NCBI GenBank assembly: GCA_031406155.1
Contig: JANOGW010000057.1
Location: forward strand, 1 to 64,000
Direction: 5' to 3'
Length of the DNA: 64,000 bases
Source of the DNA: JACMNW01 sp031406155
GTDB lineage: Bacteria > Pseudomonadota > Alphaproteobacteria > Rhodobacterales > Rhodobacteraceae
The notes below the pieces were generated by a model. That model saw nothing but the letters and a program-made list of their open reading frames with translations. It was not told where the DNA came from and did not search any database. The translations under genes were made by a program, and so were the position numbers. Position 1 is the first letter of the stretch. Every line of letters starts with the position of its first letter. Shown here one piece after another: positions 36,761-45,243 of the stretch.

Positions 36761-36994
36761 CTACGGTTGGCCAGCGAGCCAAACAACGGACTCCTTCGCT
36801 TTGCCAAGCGCCGCGTCAGCATCCTCAAAAACCTGTTCACCAAAATGGCCTATACAATACCAACCGTTTGTATCCTCTGGATCACGGCGATATTCGTCAA
36901 AGCCGTAAGTCCCATCCGGGCGGAGAAAAATATCGACACAGATGCGGTCACCCACCAAGTTGATCGAACGCATAACCTTGTTCTTGTGTGCCAA
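36761..36994 (-). CDS. Small hypothetical protein (77 aa)
   Basis: The 77-residue protein includes MRSINLVGDRICVDIFLRP and the segments DEYRRDPEDTNGWYCIGHFG and AKESVVWLAG. The balanced composition and the lack of Rhodobacter-type antisense bias argue for a real gene. Translation probably starts at the TTG at 36994 (AGAGAGGATGCA upstream) or at the ATG at 36973. No domain is recognised. It lies in the repeat-rich stretch upstream of cysS and is somewhat less GC-rich than its neighbours. Confidence 0.65.
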   Translation of the reverse strand: MAHKNKVMRSINLVGDRICVDIFLRPDGTYGFDEYRRDPEDTNGWYCIGHFGEQVFEDADAALGKAKESVVWLAGQP

Positions 36995-37126
36995 TGCATC
37001 CTCTCTAAAAACGTGACTTTACGCTATGCATTCCGAATGAGGTGAGCAAGCGGACAAGCCAAATGGAACATCATTTTCTGGCACATGGGCCTCGTGCGGC
37101 CAGTTTCACACTCCGCTATGATCCGG

Positions 37127-37507
37127 TTACCCATAGCTGACCGCCTCATATTCAATCCCGTCCGCATCATTGAAATAGAACCTGCGGCCGGGTTCGTAGG
37201 TGGCGTGGGAATAGACCGGCAGCCCTTCTGCCTTGATGCGCTGTTCAAGATCGTCAAGATCATCGACTTCAACGGCGATGTGGTTCAACCCGCCTTTGGC
37301 AGTGTAATTGTCGCGCTGACCGGCTTGCGCGCCGGGGCCGCGATAGAGGGCGACGTATTGATCTTTGCTGCCGACATGTACGGTGTGGCCGCCGTGGATC
37401 GACGCGCCCTCCCAGCGGACATCCCATCCGAACAGCCGGCCATAAAGGGCGGCGGTGGCAGCGGGGTCTGACACCGTTACGTTCACGTGTTCCAGTTTTA
37501 CCGACAT
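37127..37507 (-). CDS. VOC-family (glyoxalase/dioxygenase fold) protein
   Basis: The start at 37507 (MSVKLEHVNVTVSDPAATA) follows an AAGGAG site; the frame is open to 37558. The 126-residue single-chain VOC protein has paired beta-alpha-beta modules. The metal-site candidates are the His of EHVNV near residue 7, a histidine in LNHIAVEVDD near 72 and the glutamate in DADGIEYEAVSYG near 120. It could be a lactoylglutathione-lyase-like or resistance-type enzyme, but the substrate is unknown. It is divergent from soxR, which may control it. Confidence 0.85.
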   Translation of the reverse strand: MSVKLEHVNVTVSDPAATAALYGRLFGWDVRWEGASIHGGHTVHVGSKDQYVALYRGPGAQAGQRDNYTAKGGLNHIAVEVDDLDDLEQRIKAEGLPVYSHATYEPGRRFYFNDADGIEYEAVSYG

Positions 37508-37539
37508 CTTGCGTCTCCTTGTGATGATGCGGCATTGGT

Positions 37540-37552
37540 TGTAGAATCTACA
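37540..37552. promoter_or_regulatory. Palindrome between the VOC gene and soxR
   Basis: TGTAGAATCTACA is a perfect 13-base palindrome in the 71-base divergent gap, placed where a MerR-family dimer would bind between promoter elements. It does not resemble the CCTCAAG-type SoxR box of enterics, so it may be a lineage-specific SoxR site or belong to another factor. Confidence 0.4.
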
Positions 37553-37578
37553 GTGCACTTTAGATCAAGGGAAATGTG

Positions 37579-38127
37579 ATGGGCAAAGGCGGCTTGTCGA
37601 TTGGCGATCTGGCGACGCGCACCGGGTTGTCGGTGCCGGCGATCCGGCATTATGAGACGTTGGGGCTGCTGGCCCCTTTGCGAAATGCCGGCGGGCATCG
37701 GCGGTATGACAAATCCGACATTCGGCGGTTGAGTTTCGTGATGATCGCGCAGTCGCTGGGGTTTTCACTTGCCGCGCTGCGCGACGTGCTGGCCGGGTTG
37801 CCGCAGGGGCGCGCACCGAACCGGGCCGATTGGTCGGCGATAGGCTCGGGCTTCCGGGTCTCGATCGACGCACGGATTGCCGCGCTGACCACTTTGCGCG
37901 ACAAACTGGACGGCTGCATCGGATGTGGCTGCCTGTCGCTTGACACCTGTAGCCTGTGGAACCCCGGTGACAGGGCCAGGCGGCATGGCACCGGGCCGCG
38001 GTATTTGCTGGGTGATCAGTCGGATGATCCGGGCGTGTCAGATGACAGCGCCGAGGCTGCGGGATTTGCCATCGCGCCAGCGCACCACAAGGGCCGCGAC
38101 GATGGCAAACAGGATATGGCCGAATAG
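37579..38127 (+). CDS. soxR: Redox-sensitive MerR-family activator SoxR
   Basis: The 182-residue protein has a MerR winged helix at the N-terminus (LSIGDLATRTGLSVPAIRHYE) and a dimerisation helix. The [2Fe-2S] cluster motif CIGCGCLSLDTC gives ligands Cys113, Cys116, Cys118 and Cys124. It senses redox-cycling compounds or superoxide through cluster oxidation. About 30 extra residues follow the usual SoxR end (after RYLLGDQSD) and are encoded antisense to the next gene. The start is the ATG at 37579 or the GTG directly before it. Confidence 0.92.
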   Translation: MGKGGLSIGDLATRTGLSVPAIRHYETLGLLAPLRNAGGHRRYDKSDIRRLSFVMIAQSLGFSLAALRDVLAGLPQGRAPNRADWSAIGSGFRVSIDARIAALTTLRDKLDGCIGCGCLSLDTCSLWNPGDRARRHGTGPRYLLGDQSDDPGVSDDSAEAAGFAIAPAHHKGRDDGKQDMAE

Positions 38128-38526
38128 CGCCACCCAAGTGATACCGGTGAAGCCAAGAAACGCAGGCTGTCCGCCGATCAGCGTGGCCACGACGTACATC
38201 GCGAAGACCCATAAGCAGATGCCATGCAGGATCGACACCGCAAACCATGACAACCCGGGGGAAATGCGGCGGGCAATCGGTTCGGCGATAAACAACCAGC
38301 CGAACGGATAGGCGACCAAACCCGCGAGATAATGCAGCAACTGTGCACCGGGTTCGTAGGGCGATCCGGTCAGGGCCTGGATCACACTGTTGGCCAGTGG
38401 CACAGGTGCCAGGCTGGCAAAGCCCAGCATCGGCGTCAGGCTTTGGCCGAAGACATCAAAAACTACGGTGGCGACAGCACCTGCCAGAAGCATCGTCCAC
38501 AGTGTCGACCCATTCAAGGCACGCAT
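38038..38526 (-). CDS. Conserved-type membrane protein (4 TM)
   Basis: The 162-residue protein has about four hydrophobic helices: TMLLAGAVATVVFDVFGQ, HYLAGLVAYPFGWLFIA, FAVSILHGICLWVFAMYVVAT and ITWVALFGHILFAIVAALVV. It ends in a short basic cytoplasmic tail. No transport or catalytic motif is recognised. Its last 90 bases overlap the soxR 3' end on the opposite strand, so the two transcripts are complementary there. Confidence 0.75.
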   Translation of the reverse strand: MRALNGSTLWTMLLAGAVATVVFDVFGQSLTPMLGFASLAPVPLANSVIQALTGSPYEPGAQLLHYLAGLVAYPFGWLFIAEPIARRISPGLSWFAVSILHGICLWVFAMYVVATLIGGQPAFLGFTGITWVALFGHILFAIVAALVVRWRDGKSRSLGAVI

Positions 38527-38673
38527 TTGTTTTTTCCGTCATCAAGATATGATAGGGTAGAATGACATAAATATACGCAATTTAACGATTGCCGGGCTAG
38601 GACGTGTCAGCCATTTCACGCAAGCGTTTCTGGCTGTAACATCGTGTGATGGCGGCGATTGACGAAGGGACAG

Positions 38674-39013
38674 ATGACCCGCGCCTTGATCAATGCCCAT
38701 TGCGCCACCCTGCCCGGAGCGGCGGTTTCCGATCCCTGGGGCGGTGGGCATGACGCGTGGAAGGTTGGGGGCAAAATGTTCGCCGTGGTGGGCGTGATGG
38801 AGGACGGGGGTATCGGTGAAATGCGCTGATGCCGATACCGCGCGTTTTCTGATCGAAATGGGGCGGGCGGTAAAGGCGCCGTATTTTCACGCCAGTTGGG
38901 TGCGGGTGCCATGGGGGCGTGTCAGCGATGACGAGCTACGAGAGCGGTTGACCATATCTTACCGCATCATACGCAGCGGATTGCCAAAGAAAACGCAGGC
39001 GGCGCTGGGCTGA
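38674..39013 (+). pseudogene. MmcQ/YjbR-family protein, frameshifted
   Basis: The first frame starts at ATG 38674 (MTRALINAHCATLPGAAVSD) and runs through DPWGGGHDAWKVGGKMFAV into a stop just after residue 50. The remainder, VSVKCADADTARFLIEMG to the end KKTQAALG at 39013, is in the next frame. Removing one G from the run of five at 38806-38810 restores a full protein of about 113 residues, the normal MmcQ/YjbR length. The family has a CyaY-like fold and unknown, possibly DNA-binding, function. The break may be genuine or a homopolymer error in the assembly. Confidence 0.82.
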
Positions 39014-39434
39014 TCAGGGGGGGCTGGCGGCGGCTATGGTCTTGGAATGCTAAGCGGTTCGACCCGGTTTGTTTACGGAAAAGCCATACCGCTCGTCGCA
39101 GCTGGCCGGGCGTGATGATCCGGCCCCATGCAAGGCGATGCCCCAAACGCACCGGTCTGTGAATGCGAGCCTTCGCAATCCAGACCACCCCGTGGGTGCG
39201 AGCACGACACGCGCGTAGTAGCCAGAGCGTTACGCGCAAGGAACAAGGATGCAGGACGGATTTTTCTGATCCAGCCCAATCACGTAGCGCGCTGTGATCC
39301 GGAGGCTGATCAGGCGGCTCCGCGTGACGTCGCGGATATCGCCATGATGAAACGCGTTTGAGCCAGAAGAAAGAGGCGGCGGGGGAGCGCCGCCTCTTCG
39401 GGTTTCAATCGGTTCCAATCTCTGGAGGGAGGGA
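39014..39434. other. Interval without a confident gene
   Basis: About 420 bases between the broken MmcQ gene and the outer-membrane gene. A 77-codon frame at 39128-39361 (ending DVADIAMMKRV) has no ribosome site or known domain. I see no other coding signal, only the terminator at 39371-39398. Confidence 0.4.
39371..39398 (-). terminator. Rho-independent terminator of the outer-membrane protein gene
   Basis: The 11-bp stem AAGAGGCGGCG/CGCCGCCTCTT (39371-39381 and 39388-39398) has a 6-base loop. On the minus strand it is followed by TCTTCT-rich sequence. It lies 37 bases after the stop of the leftward barrel gene. Confidence 0.8.
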
Positions 39435-40031
39435 TCAGAAGCTGAAAGAAACCTTTGCCTTCAGGGTTTGAACATCAAGATCTACCCCGGAATTGTCGAA
39501 ATCATCGAATTGGTGGTACAGGTATTCACCACCAACCGACCACTGATCGCTCAGCGCGTAGTCGGCCCCGACACCAATGAAATAGCCGGTGTCGTTCAGG
39601 CTTGTGCCGCCAACGTTGGCTTCGGCATATGCAGCACCGACCGTCCCGTAAACCAGCGTCTGACCAAGATCAGCACCTGCGATCAGCTTCAGCCGCGTCA
39701 CGCTTTCCAGTTCGGAATTGGGCGCATCAAGATCGATATTGGCAAAGTCGTGATCCAGCTCGACTGCACCAACAAACTGGCCGAAATCGCGGCGGTAACC
39801 AAGATGCAAACCACCCAGAACATCGTCACCGTCAAGGCCGGCGCCGTTGCTGTCGATGTCACCATAACCGAGTTGCGCACCAACATAGGCACCTGACCAA
39901 TCACGGCCTGCATTGAAAACGGTCTGTTCGACCGGTGCGATAACCGGCTCCGGAGCAGCTTCTGTCAAACCACCTGCAAATGCAGGAACGCCGAAGGATG
40001 CTGCCACGGCAATAAGTGCGTATTTTTTCAT
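39435..40031 (-). CDS. Outer membrane beta-barrel protein
   Basis: The start is at ATG 40031, giving 198 residues with a signal peptide (MKKYALIAVAASFGVPAFA). The mature part has the OmpA/Omp25-like eight-stranded barrel pattern: DWSGAYVGAQLGYGD, GLHLGYRRDFGQFVGAVELD, VYGTVGAAYAE and a terminal LKAKVSFSF ending in aromatic Phe, the BAM recognition signature. It is probably a small porin-like or structural surface protein. It is monocistronic with its own terminator. Confidence 0.88.
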   Translation of the reverse strand: MKKYALIAVAASFGVPAFAGGLTEAAPEPVIAPVEQTVFNAGRDWSGAYVGAQLGYGDIDSNGAGLDGDDVLGGLHLGYRRDFGQFVGAVELDHDFANIDLDAPNSELESVTRLKLIAGADLGQTLVYGTVGAAYAEANVGGTSLNDTGYFIGVGADYALSDQWSVGGEYLYHQFDDFDNSGVDLDVQTLKAKVSFSF

Positions 40032-40269
40032 GCTCTCACTCTCCCAAAAATCTGAGCCATTCTTGACCCATCGATACCGACCGAGGGATACAGCCTGTCG
40101 ATACAACGCAAGGTTGGGATAAGAGTTCCCTTGTTCAAGCATACATCACGGGCTCTTGAGGATTTGTAACAGGTTTGGCGCGGCTTCCCGCGCGCGCAGC
40201 GGCTGCTTTCAGCCAGAATTTGCTCAGTCCGGCCGTTCAGTTGACGAAAGCGCGGTATCCCCAGAGCGC

Positions 40270-40290
40270 CGTGCCTGAATTTCAGGCACG
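40270..40290 (-). terminator. Hairpin overlapping the ABC-F stop codon
   Basis: CGTGCCTG (40270-40277) and CAGGCACG (40283-40290) form an 8-bp stem with a 5-base loop that includes the stop codon of the leftward ABC-F gene. No U tract follows, so it may be an mRNA 3'-end structure rather than a strong terminator. Confidence 0.45.
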
Positions 40291-42081
40291 CTCCGCCAAT
40301 GCCAGCCATTCTTCTTCTGCGGCGGCAAGCCGGGCTTGGCGGTCGGCCAGCACCTCTGACGCCTTGCGGAACTTGACGGGTTCCTTGGTGAACAGATCCT
40401 CGGCCTCCAGCAGCACCGAAACCTTGCCTATTTCGGCTTCGAGCTGTTCCATGATGCCCGGCAGGTCTTCAAGCCGTTTGCGGTCGGTGAAGCTAAGCGC
40501 CTCGATGCGTTTCGTGCCGGTGCGGCCATCCGGGCGGGCAGCACTGGCTTTTTCGGCAGCGGCCTCGGCGGCGGTGGGGCGTTGGCGCACGTAATCGGAC
40601 CAGCCACCCGGATAGGCCTGCGCGCCACCCATACCATCAAGCGCCACGGTGGTGGTGGCGATGCGGTCGATGAAATCGCGGTCGTGGCTGACCAAAAGGA
40701 CGGTGCCGTCATAATCGCCAAGGATGTCTTGCAGCAGATCAAGGGTTTCCACATCCAGATCATTGGTAGGCTCGTCCATGATCATCAGGTTCGACGGTTT
40801 TGCCATCAGCTTGGCCAACAGCAGGCGGGCCTTTTCGCCACCAGACAGCGAGCCAACCTTGGCACGCATCTGACGCTCGTCGAACAGGAAATCCTTGAGG
40901 TAACCCACCACATGGCGCGGTGTGCCGCGCACCATAACTTGGTCTGACGACCCTGATACCTGCATCAGCGGATCGTTGGTCAGGTTGTCCCAAAGGCTGG
41001 CGTTCAGATCAAGCGCGGACCGGGTCTGGTCGAACACCGCAACGTCAAGATTGGTGCCAAGGGTGACCGTCCCGGCATCGGGGGCCAGATCGCCGATCAG
41101 CATTCTCAGCAACGTCGTCTTGCCAACGCCGTTGGGGCCGACAAAGGCCACGCGGTCGCCGCGCAGCACACGCAGATCGAACCCCGTGACGATCTTCTGG
41201 TCACCGAAGGCTTTAAACAGACCTTTCGCCTCGATCACCCGCTTGCCGCTGGTGGGGCCGGCCTCGATCTCCATCGCGGCGGCGCCCTGACGCCTGATCT
41301 GCGAGCCGCGTTCAGCGCGCAATTCAGCCAGCGCACGGACGCGGCCCTGATTGCGTTTGCGGCGGGCGGAAATGCCTTCGACCGCCCATTTGCCCTCGGC
41401 CTTGATCTTGCGGTCCAGTTTGTGGCGGGCGTCGTCCTCTTCAGCCCAGACCGTATCGCGCCAGTCCTCGAACCCGGTAAACCCGGCTTCACGGCGACGG
41501 ACCTGGCCCCGGTCGATCCACAGAGTGGCACGGGTCAGCGCGCGCAGAAAGGCGCGGTCGTGACTGATCAGCACAAAAGCGGTGCGGGTAGACGACAGTT
41601 CCGCCTCCAGCCATTCGATTGCCTGAATATCAAGATGGTTGGTCGGTTCGTCTAGCAGCATCAGGTCGGGCGCTTCGGCCATCAGTTTGGCAAGGGCTGC
41701 CCGCCTGCGTTCGCCGCCCGATGCAGTGGCGACCGGCATGTCGGGCTGAAACTTCAGGCCTTCGGCAACCATGGCCACCCGGTAGTTTTCCGATGGATCC
41801 AACTGGCTGGCCGCGTAGTCACCCAGCGTTTCCCATTCCGAAAGATCGGGGTCCTGTTCCATGTAGCCCACGGTGATGCCGGGTGGAATGATACATTCGC
41901 CGTGATCCGCCTCTACCAGCCCCGCCATTACCTTCATCAGGGTCGATTTGCCCGATCCGTTGCGGCCCACCAGCGCCACGCGGTCGCTCTGTTGCACAAC
42001 CAGATCAAGGTCGTCGAAAATCGGATTTCCCCCGAAGGTCAGGGAAATGGAGGACATCTGTAAAAGGGGTGCGCGTGCCAT
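40282..42081 (-). CDS. ABC-F family ATPase (Uup-like)
   Basis: The start is at MARAPLLQMSSISLTFGG (ATG 42081), 599 residues. Two ABC domains in one chain have Walker A GRNGSGKST near residue 38 and GPNGVGKTT near 325, and signatures ASGGERRRAALA and LSGGEKARLLLA. An interdomain linker (ARRKRNQGRVRAL) and a C-terminal coiled coil follow. It has no membrane helices. ABC-F proteins act on ribosomes; the Uup branch also links to DNA precise excision and ribosome assembly. Confidence 0.92.
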   Translation of the reverse strand: MARAPLLQMSSISLTFGGNPIFDDLDLVVQQSDRVALVGRNGSGKSTLMKVMAGLVEADHGECIIPPGITVGYMEQDPDLSEWETLGDYAASQLDPSENYRVAMVAEGLKFQPDMPVATASGGERRRAALAKLMAEAPDLMLLDEPTNHLDIQAIEWLEAELSSTRTAFVLISHDRAFLRALTRATLWIDRGQVRRREAGFTGFEDWRDTVWAEEDDARHKLDRKIKAEGKWAVEGISARRKRNQGRVRALAELRAERGSQIRRQGAAAMEIEAGPTSGKRVIEAKGLFKAFGDQKIVTGFDLRVLRGDRVAFVGPNGVGKTTLLRMLIGDLAPDAGTVTLGTNLDVAVFDQTRSALDLNASLWDNLTNDPLMQVSGSSDQVMVRGTPRHVVGYLKDFLFDERQMRAKVGSLSGGEKARLLLAKLMAKPSNLMIMDEPTNDLDVETLDLLQDILGDYDGTVLLVSHDRDFIDRIATTTVALDGMGGAQAYPGGWSDYVRQRPTAAEAAAEKASAARPDGRTGTKRIEALSFTDRKRLEDLPGIMEQLEAEIGKVSVLLEAEDLFTKEPVKFRKASEVLADRQARLAAAEEEWLALAERA

Positions 42082-42154
42082 GATGGGGCGGGAGGTACCC
42101 GCGCGCGCGGGTAAGGTCAACGCGGCAATGCAGACCTGTCGCATGAATTTTGAG

Positions 42155-42907
42155 CTATCCGGCGATGCTACGCAGAAGGCGCGCGCGGGCGGGCGGAATG
42201 GCGCAGATCTCCAGCCCGGTGAAGACGTGAAGGGTGTTCAAATCAAGATCAAGCACCGCATGATCAGACACCCAGCCCCCCATCATCAAGTAGGTGCGCA
42301 GCAGCGGCGGCATGCCGACCAGCGCCCGTTTGGCATCAGGGCGAAATAGCCGTAACGCGCGCGCAAAGCGGAACACCCGCGGCGCCTTGACCCGCGGCAG
42401 CCAGCGTTTGGGGGCAAGATGCGCATCTTTCAGCAGGGCCAGCGCATCATGATGCCGGGCGGCATCCACGCCATCAAACGAGGAACAGCCAAACAGCATC
42501 TCGACACCGGTTTCATCGACAAAACGGGTCATCGCGCCCCAGGCCACGCGCAGGATATCGGGATCGGACCAGTCGGGATGGATGCAAAAGCGCCCCATCT
42601 CGACCATCGGGCCGTCAAAGCTTGAGAGGGCGACAAGATCATAATACTGCGCGGAATAGCTGCCGGCGATATCCGCCCCACATTTCAGCGGCAACAGCCG
42701 GAAACAGCAGACCAGAGTGCTGGATTTAATGTCCTCGACCAGCACGTGACGACACCGGTCATCAAAGGCATCGGCATCACGGTTGCTGGCCACCGTCAGA
42801 CCCCGGTTTGCGACAAAACACAAATGGCGCAGCGCCTGCGCATGGTCGATATCTTGCGCCCCATCAGCCATGCGTGCCGCATAGCGACCTTTTCGAAGTG
42901 TCAGCAT
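42155..42907 (-). CDS. olsB: L-ornithine N-acyltransferase (OlsB-like)
   Basis: The 250-residue GNAT-fold protein begins MLTLRKGRYAARMADGAQDI and has RHLCFVANRGL and EMGRFCIHPDW, both diagnostic of the OlsB/Acyltransf_5 family. It transfers a 3-hydroxyacyl group from acyl carrier protein to ornithine, the first step of phosphorus-free ornithine lipids. OlsA, needed for the second acylation, is not adjacent; a PlsC-like gene is at 59 kb. It is divergent from msrB. Confidence 0.87.
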   Translation of the reverse strand: MLTLRKGRYAARMADGAQDIDHAQALRHLCFVANRGLTVASNRDADAFDDRCRHVLVEDIKSSTLVCCFRLLPLKCGADIAGSYSAQYYDLVALSSFDGPMVEMGRFCIHPDWSDPDILRVAWGAMTRFVDETGVEMLFGCSSFDGVDAARHHDALALLKDAHLAPKRWLPRVKAPRVFRFARALRLFRPDAKRALVGMPPLLRTYLMMGGWVSDHAVLDLDLNTLHVFTGLEICAIPPARARLLRSIAG

Positions 42908-43018
42908 TGCTGCCCCCGGATGTCTTGGCGAAATCGCATCGGCACACTACGTATGATGTCAACAAATGATATCCGCAAGCCGTGACGGCAAAGCGACAAA
43001 CCATTGCAGGAGCCCGGA

Positions 43019-43411
43019 ATGACGAAAGTGACGAAATCAGATACCGAATGGCGCGCGCAACTGTCGGACCTTGCCTACAAGGTGACCCGCAAGCACGGAA
43101 CCGAACGCGCAGGCAGCAACGAGGATTTTCCGTCAGGCCCCGGCACCTATCACTGCGTGTGCTGCGGCGCGGCGCTGTTCGATCAGGGGGCAAAGTTTGA
43201 AAGCGGCACCGGATGGCCGAGTTTCTTTGCCCCCCTGTCGGCAGAAATGGTGGGGGAAACCGTTGATCGCAGCTTTTTCATGAAACGCACAGAGGTGCAT
43301 TGCAACGCCTGCGATGCGCATCTTGGCCATGTGTTTCCGGATGGCCCGGCCCCGACGGGCCTGCGTTACTGCATGAATGGCGTGGCACTGACTTTCAAGG
43401 CCGGGGCCTAG
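43019..43411 (+). CDS. msrB: Peptide-methionine (R)-S-oxide reductase
   Basis: The ATG at 43019 follows GCAGGAGCCCGG; an upstream TTG at 43004 is less likely. The 130-residue MsrB has two zinc CxxC pairs (Cys46/Cys49 and Cys95/Cys98), GTGWPSFF at 64-71 and the catalytic RYCMN with Cys118. It reduces methionine-R-sulfoxide in proteins, with thioredoxin as the reductant. Confidence 0.96.
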   Translation: MTKVTKSDTEWRAQLSDLAYKVTRKHGTERAGSNEDFPSGPGTYHCVCCGAALFDQGAKFESGTGWPSFFAPLSAEMVGETVDRSFFMKRTEVHCNACDAHLGHVFPDGPAPTGLRYCMNGVALTFKAGA

Positions 43412-43456
43412 GCGACATTCGTTCTGGCAAAACGCTTGGACGGTTTTGCCAGGGTC

Positions 43457-43948
43457 TCAGCCACCGTCGCTCAGGAAATCGCCGGCACTGATGTTGCCGA
43501 TGTTGCCCAGAAGTTGGCGAATGAAGCCGATGCCTTTGATGTTGCTATCGGTCACGCGCCGCGACAGGGCAACAACTTTGCCTTCCTCAAGGCCAAAGCG
43601 TTCGACATTTTCGACGACACCCTCCTCGGTAAATGTCACGGCGACCACTTGACGATCAATCTCTTTGGGTTGCCGGGCACCGCTGTGCTTCCAGCGGCTT
43701 TGCACATAGTACCAGCCGTCGTCATTCAGCAGCGCCGCCGCAGTTGGCCGCCCGATCAGCGGCGCCAGGGTTTCGCGGGTGTCCTCGCCAACCTCGATTT
43801 GTGCTAGCTCATCTTCATTTGGCACATAGCCATGGTTGCGATACACTGGCGAACAGGCGACAATCGCCGCCATCATCAGCCCGAGTATTGCCAATCGCAG
43901 TCCGCGGGCCCCGACATTGCCCGCGACCGCCATGCTATTGTTCGCCAT
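43457..43948 (-). CDS. bamE: Outer membrane assembly lipoprotein BamE
   Basis: The ATG at 43948 (AGAGGG site) gives a 163-residue protein with an N-terminal hydrophobic stretch and lipobox IVAC with Cys32. The SmpA/BamE fold follows: PNEDELAQIEVGEDTRETLAPLIGRPT near 40-65, then WYYVQSRW. The C-terminal VALSRRVTD segment is typical of alphaproteobacterial members. It supports the BAM complex that inserts outer membrane proteins. A longer open frame to 44062 lacks a signal sequence and is rejected. It is divergent from yceD. Confidence 0.92.
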   Translation of the reverse strand: MANNSMAVAGNVGARGLRLAILGLMMAAIVACSPVYRNHGYVPNEDELAQIEVGEDTRETLAPLIGRPTAAALLNDDGWYYVQSRWKHSGARQPKEIDRQVVAVTFTEEGVVENVERFGLEEGKVVALSRRVTDSNIKGIGFIRQLLGNIGNISAGDFLSDGG

Positions 43949-44190
43949 GCAAACCCTCTTGCTCAAATCGCCAGCCTCAATCGGCATTGCGCTGCTGACC
44001 GCCCCGTTTGCTTGCCTTGACGCCAGAAGCGACGTATCGGCTGTGGGGACGAACAAACGCACGCCTGACCGTTACACCCCGCTTACAGAAGGACGGCTTG
44101 TGTTTCAAGAAAGGAACGCGGCATCTGCCTTTGCGAACCGCGCTTTTGCCAGATCAAGCGCCGGTCGCCCCATCTTGAGGAAACCTGATC

Positions 44191-44778
44191 ATGACCGATC
44201 ATTCGCCTGCCAAATCCACCGCAGCCCTGTCCCTGCCGTTTCGTGTCACCGCACTGTCACCCCGCAAACCCACCCGATTTGACATTGTCGCAAGCCCCGA
44301 ACAACGCCGCGCACTGGCGCAGGAAATCGGCCTGAGCATGGTAGAGGCATTGAGCTTCAAGGGCGAGATCCGCCCGATGGGTCGGCACGACTACAGCGTG
44401 GTCGGCGATTTGCAGGCCCGCATCGTGCAACCCTGTTCGATCACGCTTCAGCCGGTAAAGACCACGATTTCAGAAGTCGTCAATCGCACCTATCTGGCCG
44501 ATTTCGTTGTGCCGGACGGGGACGAGATCGAAATGCCGGCCGATGACACCATCGAGCCCCTGCCGGACGTGATTGATGCAGGCTTGGTCGCGACCGAGGC
44601 TTTGACACTTGCCGTGCCGCTTTACCCGCGCGCGCCGGGGGCCGAACTGCGCGACGCGGCATTTGCCGAACCGGGTGTTGCACCATTGATGGACGGCGAC
44701 CTGAAGCCTTTTGCGGGTCTTGCCGCCCTGAAAGCGCGGCTTGATGGACAAGGTGGCAATGGTGGCGATCAGACCTGA
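44191..44778 (+). CDS. YceD/DUF177 family protein
   Basis: The 195-residue protein has the DUF177 pattern: an RFDIVASPEQRRALAQEIGL start, the VVGDLQARIVQPCSITLQPV segment with the conserved Cys, and an acidic EMPADDTIEPLPDVID stretch followed by ALTLAVPLYPRAPGAE. This family precedes rpmF in most bacteria and takes part in 23S rRNA accumulation and 50S assembly. Here it precedes rpmF at about 230 bases. Confidence 0.92.
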   Translation: MTDHSPAKSTAALSLPFRVTALSPRKPTRFDIVASPEQRRALAQEIGLSMVEALSFKGEIRPMGRHDYSVVGDLQARIVQPCSITLQPVKTTISEVVNRTYLADFVVPDGDEIEMPADDTIEPLPDVIDAGLVATEALTLAVPLYPRAPGAELRDAAFAEPGVAPLMDGDLKPFAGLAALKARLDGQGGNGGDQT

Positions 44779-45012
44779 CGACACCCGCCGTGCGGCTTTG
44801 GCCGCCTGCCCCAGTCGGACCTGCCTTGTTGGTCCCTGCCCCGCTCCACCCCTTGCCCCGTTCACTGACTTACAAAGGGGCTTGCACCGGGCGAGAATAC
44901 AAGTATGTTCCGCGCCTCATTGAAAGCGTTTTCAGGCGCCGTGACCGTTGCGGCACATGGTCAAATACGCAAGCAAAATCAGGGGCATGTCCCCGCTACC
45001 CGAGGTTGAGAC

Positions 45013-45219
45013 ATGGCTGTTCCGCAGAACCGAGTCACCAAATCCAAGCGCAACATGCGCCGCGCACATGACGCATTGGTTGCCGGTAACCCCACAGATT
45101 GCCCGAATTGCGGCGAACTGAAGCGCCCGCACCATGTGTGCGGTGCTTGTGGCCACTATGATGCGCGCGAAGTCGTCGCCGTATCGAAAGACGTCGATCT
45201 GGACGAGGACGCGGCGTAA
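45013..45219 (+). CDS. rpmF: 50S ribosomal protein L32
   Basis: The 68-residue protein starts MAVPQNRVTKSKRNMRRAHD and has the CPNCGELKRPHHVCGACGHY zinc-ribbon-type cysteines near residues 35-53. It is a structural protein of the large subunit. It begins the conserved rpmF-plsX-fabH-ihfA order. Confidence 0.98.
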   Translation: MAVPQNRVTKSKRNMRRAHDALVAGNPTDCPNCGELKRPHHVCGACGHYDAREVVAVSKDVDLDEDAA

Positions 45220-45243
45220 GCCGCCCCTTCAAGCGCGCCCGCG

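Noticed and set aside
37508..37578. Canonical SoxR box in the soxR/VOC gap
   Set aside because: The CCTCAAG inverted repeat of enteric SoxR sites is absent; only an unrelated palindrome is seen.
39128..39361. 77-codon rightward frame between MmcQ and the outer-membrane gene
   Set aside because: Some codons look plausible near its end, but no ribosome site, domain or operon context supports it; it might be a remnant.
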